Source: Chrysomallon squamiferum (lineage: Eukaryota; Mollusca; Gastropoda; Neomphalida; Peltospiridae). From it: a DNA stretch of 64,000 nt. Position numbers and translations under genes: made by a program. The notes under the pieces are model-generated. The model was not told where the DNA came from, searched no databases, and saw nothing but the letters and a program-made list of their open reading frames with translations. The stretch covers positions 11,736,577 through 11,800,576 of the forward strand of contig CM022666.1 in the NCBI GenBank assembly GCA_012295275.1, given 5' to 3'. This document shows positions 56,329 to 64,000 of the stretch, piece after piece. The first letter of the stretch is position 1. Each line of letters opens with the position of its first letter.

Positions 56329-59306
56329 CTAATGAAATTATGGAAGGAATTTCATCAAATTTTGATATTCCAACTGAAGATGAATTTGAAGCTATTTGTA
56401 AGGATTTGCTTATAACAAAAGATGTAGAAAAGAAAGCATTTTCTCAACTGAAATTGTTAATAGCTACAACCAAGGAACATGTGGTTAGTATGATAGCAAA
56501 TATTTATCAGTTCAGTTTTTAAAATTATTATTTCTTGTAACAAAATAAACATAAGAAAAATGCCAAAAAGCTGTTTAGAAATAATTTTTATTTTTAAATT
56601 GTTTAAATTATAAAGCTGCATTTCTAATTATAAAAATATATATATTTATTTAAAATACAAAATTGCCTGATTTTTAGTACCAGTTTTGATCCTCATTTGA
56701 ATTCTGTTTTTTAAATAATAACAGTTTAAATTACTCATTCATATTTATTACTGTTATTATTAACTTTTTCTTTTTAAGTTTACAATCAATGAAGCTATTG
56801 CATGTGCTCTCTATATGGCCATAGTTGATGGAAGGTTAGTTTAAAATTTATTTTCAAGATAGATATATCATTGTGGAAACAGTAAAAACAAATTCCTCTG
56901 AACTTGCAGATATGAAAGTAAAAGAAAGAACAAATGGTCTTTGGTCCTTAGATGTGAATGATTTATGTTTGTTACAATGAATCTGTTGTGTAAACTTGTA
57001 ACTTGGAGTATTTTCTATGCTATCAAATGTATGTGTTAACTGAACTCCTGTCTTTTCTAATGGTAAAATGTGGCAATAATAATATCAGTTTTCTATGTTA
57101 TTTTGAGTACTGTATTGATTTCAGGATGCCATACGGCCCACTTGACCCCCAGCTGCAGCGTGGTTTTCTAGAAGCTCCGTGTGCCACTGTGTCAGACATC
57201 CTTCACAAGACAAAAATAAAGTGGGCAGTTTTAAAATTTATTTCATTTGTTTACATTTGAATGTATGCAGCTTTTAATAGTCGTGTAAATCCATGAAGCA
57301 AGAATCATTTATGACTGGAAGGAAAGTGTAACATGAAAATATAAATCAAATGTATAAATCAAGTTCTAAAAAGCTGTTATAATGAAATATGATGGGGTTT
57401 TGGTTTTTTTTTTAAGCACATGAAAAATAAAACTGACAAATTAAGATTTATAGTTTTATGATTTCAGTGTGCAGACATTCTTACATCGGATGCACACAGT
57501 TAAGGAAAGCTGTGATGTCAGTGAGGCTGTACATCATCATCTGCTGCTGTTGGAGAAGAAGTACTGCATTGTGTCAGCTCTGTTCAACTCGTTTGAAACG
57601 TTTGTTCCTTTCTTTCCTCTAGTAGTAATTCAAAGTAATCTAAATTATTGATTAAAAATGTTCATTTTCATTAATAAAATAAAAACTGTTTTGTATATGA
57701 GAAATAGTTTTTGTATATTTTATTTTTGATGTTATAAATCATATAATTATTTAGAATGATTTATTTTGGAGGATGGAAGAGTTTTGGGTTTTAAATTTAG
57801 ACTATTGTTTTCAAAGTGTTAAAATTTTTATGTGTTAAGTGCATACTTAATTAAAGCATTGAATTTGCAGTTACATCACTTTTTTGTACTAATACAAATT
57901 TTGGTTATTTACTAGGTTCTTTAAAGCTGTTTTCAGAGATGATGTTAAGGGATACGAGGATAGTAATGAGTAAGTAGTACATTCATCTTAGTATTACTTA
58001 AAAATGAATTTTTCACTGCAGTAGATTTTATTTAATTACTTTTTAATAACTTTCTTTTGTTAGTTCCTGAAGACTTAATTTTTGACTAGTTTTCTTCATT
58101 TTTGAAAAGTTTTTTGGTGTCCATATAAATTCACATAATACTTTCATAATTATCAAATAAAATACTGATATATTTGTCATGGCAAATGATAGTCATAGAT
58201 TAAAGTTGAAGTAGTGTTACAGAGGTAAGTTTTTAAAACTTGATTCATTATTTTAATTGTTACATTAGCTAAACATATTTGAAATGGATTTTCTTCTGTT
58301 TAATAAATATAAGTACATCTTAGCTAACCTATTGTGATCCAATTATTTATAATTAGTTACTAAATTTTGTTTGTTTTTTTATGTACAGAGAAAATGTTAC
58401 GCCACCTATACCAGAAACAGAAGGCATAATGTTTCGCAAAAAACTGTGTTGGGCTTTGTTTCTCCATTCAAAAGGTATGATTTGTAAAATGTTTTTTAAT
58501 ATATTTTTGCAGATTTACTGTATATTTCTTTTATTAAAACATAACAAAAATAATTTTTCATAGAAAACAGCATTTACAAATACTATTTAAAACTTAGTAT
58601 ACTTCTTTATTAACATTCATTAATATCAACTTGTCATAAAATACAACATTATATACCTAAAGTTAATTACTGGCAAATTGCTTGCATATGGAGCAACAAA
58701 AAAAATATGATTTTCTTGAAATTAAAACAACCAAACATTACAATCATATGATTGAATGTATTAATGTTTACTGCATTATTAAAAATATTTATTTAAAGAT
58801 CGTTAGATTATTTGACAACTTGCTTACACTTTTTTTGTATTATTATTATTATTTTATTAAATATTGTTTTTGTAAATATATGGGTTTAGGAAAAGAGAAT
58901 GCACAGTAGGGTTTTGAACTGTGTATATGTTTAACATGAACAGGTACAATTCTTGCTCATCATCAAGATCTGATCCAGGCACATCTGTTGTTGCTCGCTT
59001 GTTTGGAATTTGTTCTGCGTACAACTCCATCATTTCTCCTTAATCCTCCTTATGGTAAGTACAGATATAATATCATTTTACAGGCTTTGTACAGTCTTGA
59101 AAGTATCTCAGAACCCTTGAAATGTGAGCAGATTTCCTGAAAAAGTAACTTAATTTGCATAAATACATTTGTTTTGAATCCAGATTGGAAATTACATTTT
59201 TTTTTTAAATTCATTTTTTTGTTTTTAATTATTAATAAAAATCAAAACAAAATGAAAAAATAGTTAAAATTTTAAGTCTAATCTGATTTCCCATTAGCAT
59301 TCTCAT

Positions 59307-59361
<55 letters not shown>

Positions 59362-59487
59362 ATGTACAAAAACCTGAAAGTGTAAATCTGGTTCAAACAG
59401 TTTCAATGATTCTGCCAAAACAATGCATAATAAGTCCAGTCTATTTTTTTTTTTTTTATTATCTTTATTCATTTTACTGATTTATTA

Positions 59488-59519
<32 letters not shown>

Positions 59520-62500
59520 CAGATGCAGTTCGTATTGGCTGTCTTCAGAGTTCAGAACACAGAACTCAGGGCATGTTAAAAATGTTAGCCGAACTGTTCC
59601 ATGTCAATTTTGAAGAGGTCAGAATTAATATAAACTTTTTTTGGTAATAAACACATTAGTTAATTAAATCAGTAATTGTCACTCAGATGCAGTAAGAGTT
59701 GCATTTTCAGGACAAGTAATTGCAACATTTTGGGATTTCATATTTCTATCCTGTTTGGTCATTTTATTCAGAAATAGGTAAAAGTAGTTACATTAATCAG
59801 TGTGATGTTATTTGAAAACATACACTGTCTTAGTCTTTGTGAATCTGAAAAACAAAGCTATTAAATTTGTATGTAGAGTCGGCTAATAAAGACTGTTAAA
59901 TACCTTTTATATTATTAGAAACAAGCTGTAATTATCAAAATTATAGAAATTACTGTGTTTCTGAAACAAACAGGAAAACTAATTACATCTATATTTATTT
60001 TTTAATTAATTATTTTGTATTAACTTGTTTTGTTATCCAGGCACAGAATCTTCAGCGCAGCTTTACAGAATCAGTCTTTGAAAAACTGCCTCAGATAGAT
60101 GGTGAACTGAATGTAAGTACTGAAACACCCCAGATTTTTTAACTATCTTAGTATAAATTTCTAAATAACATGTGATAAGTAAGTGAAACATTTATAATAT
60201 ATTTAACAGGAATTGATTTGGTACACCAACATTGTTATCACTTTTTCAAACCGATTGACAGAAAAAAATTAATTATGTTTGATACATTAATATATGTTTT
60301 TTTTCAAATTATCTAACAGTTTTTCATTATCAGTATACATTTTTGTTAAATTTTTGTGGCAGGATTTTTTTATATAAATAATTTTTTTTTATTATGTGTT
60401 TTTGTCTTGCATAGCTTGAGGCTCTGTGGCAACAATATGAGGAACTGTACAGGCTAACCGGTGATCTCAATGAGCTTCTCTTTCTAAAGCATGATTCTCT
60501 TGTCATGCCAACTGATTATAATAAAAATAGGTAAGAGCTGTGCCCTTGAGTATGTTCAAAATTAACTGATAAATGTGTTTTTTATTACTGTTTTTCATTT
60601 ATTTATTTGTTTATTTATATTATTAACTTATTTTCAAAAAATAAATATTTATAAAAACATTAAAAGTACTGTTTAAAGTTTTATGTGTAAAAGAAATTCT
60701 TACATGTCAAAATTAATGTATGTGTGTGTGTGTGTAATTTTTATTTTTTATTTATTTTTACATTTTTTTATCTAGATCTACTCCCTCAAAAACAAAATTT
60801 GGGTCACCACAACCAACTACCCCAGTCAGGTATTTGTATTTCACTGTTAAGGTGTGATTGTCTTTCACATATTTTGTGTTCAGTTTTTTCCTTTACTTTT
60901 TTTGAAGGATTGTTATTAAATTATTTTGTTTTTGTTCTTTGATTTGTTCAAAAACCCGCATTTTTTTTTTTATTGTTATTCTTCATTATTAATTTTAATT
61001 GGACAGCAAAAAAAAACCCAAAACAACTAAAATATTCAGAATATATTTAAATTATTTCCTAGTGTCACAAAAGGTACATTCAGTTATTTTCATTTTTTAT
61101 TTTCAGAATGGTTGTAAATACTGTGGTACAGTTAAAGAATGTTCTTCGTCAAGCTAGTGATGAACCTACTGTAAAGCTTAAACAGTATTTTAAGGTAAAT
61201 TCTGAATGTTAGCATTTTTTACATGTAGATCCTTGAGAATAACAAAAATATTATTATTAAATAAAATATTATTCTTTGATTAACATATATTACTGTGCAT
61301 ATAAAAATATTTTGATTTTATTTAATATTTACTTATTGTCAGAAATGCTCATCAGATTTCACAGTTCCTATAGCTAACAGACTGAAGAGTCTGAAAGAAA
61401 AGTTTATTATTGAGTTTACATCAGCAACTAAAAGCACTCAGCGACCTGTAGCTGAACTGAGAGTTAACATGGCAGTTCGACTGTACTATCAAGTGATGGA
61501 ATCTATGTTAAACATGGTTAGTATAAGTTTATATTCTTACGTTGTGGCCAATTTGAACAGAATGTAAACAAAAGTGTGCTGTTTTGTTCTTCATAGGTAA
61601 AGAAAATATATCTCAGATTATAGCTATATTGTATTTACTGATTAAAATATTTCTTCCTGAATAAAGAGAAAGAAGAAAAACAACTGTTTTAATGTGAAAT
61701 ATATCCAGAATAAACCTAAATATGCTGTATTACAAGATTCAGAATGTTTTTAAACCAAGAATTAAGAAATGTATTAGCAATCAGAGCCAGGAAAATAAAA
61801 TTTATTTTCATATGAAAATAATAATTATTAGTTTGTTTTAGAAGTATGCACATGTAGTGTTAAAATAAATTTAGTGCAGTAGCAGTTTTAATATCAGGAA
61901 ATTGCATATGTTGTTTAAATCTCAATACTTAAGTAATTATAGCTAGAAATAGTACATACTGCTTAATGTCACAGTACTTCAGTAATTATAACTATTTTGA
62001 TGTCACTGATTAATACAGAAGGGATTTCAAAGATTTTTAATATTTTATGATTTACAGTATTTACTTTGTTTTGCCAGGAACATGAACGGTTGTCTCAGAA
62101 TGATTTCAGTAATCTTCTGAGTCATGAAAACTTTCACAAATCTTTGCTGGCTGCCTGCGTTGAAGTTGTACTTGTGTCTTATGGATTATCATGTGAGTTA
62201 ATATAAACTTTCTTCTTATCTTTTTCTCATTTTATATTTTAATTTGTATCTTTATTAAATAATTATTTTAAAATAATTTTCTCTATAACTATGAATAACC
62301 TTTTGAGCACTAATTAACTGTTTTTCTTCACCCAGGGAATAATATGAAGGGATCGATGAATTACGAAAATTCACAGTTCTCCTTTCCTTGGATATTGCAA
62401 GTGTTTGATCTTGAGGCTTATGATTTCTTTAAAGTGTTAGAATCATTTATTAAGGCTGAACCAAAACTTCCTGCTGATGTTGTTCGCGTAAGTAATGAAA

Positions 62501-63712
62501 ATATGTTGTGTTTGAAAAGAAATGGCTGTTATTATATTATAAAAGCAGACAGAATTACCCTGTTAATTGTTTGTTTCCTATTTATTCATTTAATTTTTAA
62601 AATAACTTTTATTACGCTTTAAGAGATTTTATAAAAATTTGTAATTCTTCAGTATCTCTTGTAATTTCTTAGATGAACACTGCTTGGTCATAATATTCCT
62701 TTTCAATATAGGTATATATTTCAAATCAAAGAAATGTAACAAAATTTATTATCTGTTGTTTGGTTCATGTTAACATTTTTCACAGATTTCTGTTTGAATT
62801 GATGTGTGATTCTATCTGTATTTTCTACAGCATCTGCAGAATGTGGAATATCGCATACTCAACTCCATAGCATGGCAAGAGGTAGTGTTCTAGCAGTCTC
62901 TGTTAACATACATAATGTGATTTGTCTCAATCCTCAAGAGAAAAGAACTTTCCTTATTATAATAAACTTAACTTTTTTTACCTAAGCACATGTAAAAATT
63001 TACCATTATTAAATAAAATCAGCAGATTGCTTATAAATTGATTTACATTTTATATTTTTTGTTATCTTTTAATTAAAGTTATATTTGTATTACATTTATT
63101 TACAAGTAAATTCTTTTGTAAAGGTAACATATTTGAATGGTACTTGTAGTATTAACAACAGATATAAAAAAATCATTTTCTTTTTCTGATGCATTGAAGG
63201 GTTCATCACTCTATGTGGCTATTGAAAAGGCAAATGGTGGACAGATGCCTCGATTAGATATTTCTACCTCTCTGGATCCATTGTCACCAAGCCAGCATTC
63301 ATCAAGTGCTTCAGAAATGTGAAAGAAATTTTCTCATTCTTCAGTTTAAAACTGGATTGGAATTAAAAAATAAAATATAATTGTATTTAATATTGGACTG
63401 GGAGGGATATTACTTGAACTAACTGGTATAATGAATATTTTAAAACATGAATAATTTTATAATTAGCAGAAATGAAACACATTTTTGTTTTCAAAACACT
63501 ATTATTTTCTCATTGTTTTATTAGGTATTTATCACCAGTGTGCCATAATTCTGGTATTTACCCACCAACTCCACAGAAAGTTGTTTCTAGTGTTAGTCCC
63601 AGTAAGTCAGTCAGTAAATCAAGTCCTCTCAAGTCTAACAGTGCAGCCACCAACTCAGCTGTGGTCAAGTCACTGAAACGATCAAATAGTCTCACATTGT
63701 TCTTCAATAAAG
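56329..63712 (+). CDS. RB1: Retinoblastoma protein (RB1 type), 18 coding exons, C-terminus outside window
   Basis: RB binds E2F/DP and chromatin repressors through its pocket and blocks S-phase genes until CDKs phosphorylate it. Exons: 56329-56483, 56779-56834, 57125-57220, 57468-57599, 57916-57969, 58389-58474, 58944-59054, 59523-59617, 60041-60112, 60415-60530, 60776-60829, 61107-61194, 61343-61516, 62078-62192, 62336-62487, 62831-62881, 63200-63318, 63525-63712. All phases agree; 634 codons from the Met at 56340. The N-terminal helical domain starts EFEAICKDLLITKDVEKKAF (human [20 protein letters not shown]). Pocket A runs from TPVRMVVNTVVQLKNVL through AVRLYYQVMESMLNMEHERL and FPWILQVFDLEAYDFFKVLE to HLQNVEYRILNSIAWQE. 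The spacer follows, with MYLSPV and CDK-type sites (YPPTPQK, VSPSKS), then SNSLTLFFNK, the start of pocket B. SFPWIL and the MYLSPV spacer match RB1 better than p107/p130. The first exon may extend upstream of the Met. Confidence 0.95.
59308..59356. repeat. (TG)n-(TA)n microsatellite in RB1 intron
   Basis: TG units pass into TA units between RB1 exons 7 and 8. Tyr/Ile/Thr/His open frames on the other strand derive from it. Confidence 0.9.
60776..63318 (+). CDS. RB1: RB1 pocket A exons and start of spacer
   Basis: Exons 60776-60829, 61107-61194, 61343-61516, 62078-62192, 62336-62487, 62831-62881 and 63200-63318. The first is a linker with two CDK-like sites (STPSKTKFGSP and TTPVR) at the position of the human Thr sites just before pocket A. 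The fold is then continuous: LKQYFKKCSSDFTVPIANRL, LKEKFIIEFTSATKS, MAVRLYYQVMESML, SHENFHKSLLAACVEVVLVS, SFPWILQVFDLEAYDFFKVL, ESFIKAEPKLPADVVRHLQN. The last exon is the divergent spacer, rich in Ser and Pro (SLDPLSPSQHSSASEM). The LxCxE cleft of pocket B lies beyond the window. Confidence 0.93.
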
Positions 63713-64000
63713 GTAATTATTATGTTTCGCTTTTCATTCAGTCTAAATTCTCCTCAACTTTCATTCTTTAAAAAAGGTTGTTAATGGAAAGTAAAGTAGA
63801 TATTTTTAAAAATTTGAAGTGTGTATGTGTGTGTGACTATTTAAAAACATTTTTTTTTATCAAATATTTTTTATTCAACTGATACTGTTGATTTTAACAA
63901 ATCTTAAGTGATGCTTTTAAGACAGTGTTACCTGATTTTCTGTCAATTAACGTGAAAGATGTTACTGGCTCATAATTTTTTTTTTATTTACTCCATATTC

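Overview
This is eukaryotic nuclear DNA from an animal. It is AT-rich and full of microsatellites, and its genes are split into many short GT-AG exons separated by introns of about 0.1-3 kb. The proteins are clearly metazoan: MED12, IWS1, a retinoblastoma protein, a peritrophin-type chitin-binding protein and a SEA-domain mucin. Gene style, base composition and the chitin-binding secreted protein suggest an invertebrate, perhaps a mollusc or other lophotrochozoan. That assignment is inference; no species is identified.

Layout. Positions 1-21725, minus strand: 38 consecutive coding exons of MED12 (about 1,795 codons), all in phase, from the start codon at 21725 to an exon ending at 1515. The Gln-rich C-terminus must lie beyond the left edge. 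Positions 21726-24827: mostly microsatellites, with one small GC-richer open frame. Positions 24828-34088, minus strand: a seven-exon gene, not recognised as a named family member, for a predicted type II membrane protein with a cytoplasmic head, a signal anchor, a SEA module and a long Ser/Thr-rich mucin tail. Its exon phases agree except for one extra base in the membrane-anchor codons. Positions 34089-36823: no coding gene seen. Positions 36824-38248, plus strand: a complete three-exon secreted protein with chitin-binding (peritrophin-A-like) repeats. Positions 40267-52051, plus strand: IWS1, the SPT6 partner, with an 11-residue Arg/Ser repeat block. It carries an in-frame TGA and one exon whose length breaks the frame. 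Positions 55831-56212, plus strand: the last two exons of a small unrecognised gene. Positions 56329-63712, plus strand: a retinoblastoma (RB1-type) gene, 18 coding exons in perfect phase, running off the right edge.

Three of the genes act in RNA polymerase II transcription control: MED12 in the Mediator kinase module, IWS1 in elongation with SPT6, and RB1 as a repressor of E2F genes. The two genes between them encode extracellular or cell-surface proteins. The main points to follow up are the SEA-mucin gene, an eight-copy tandem array that multiplies a MED12 splice donor, the frame breaks in IWS1, a relic duplicate of an IWS1 exon boundary, and the small gene whose stop codon lies only about 117 bp before the first RB exon.
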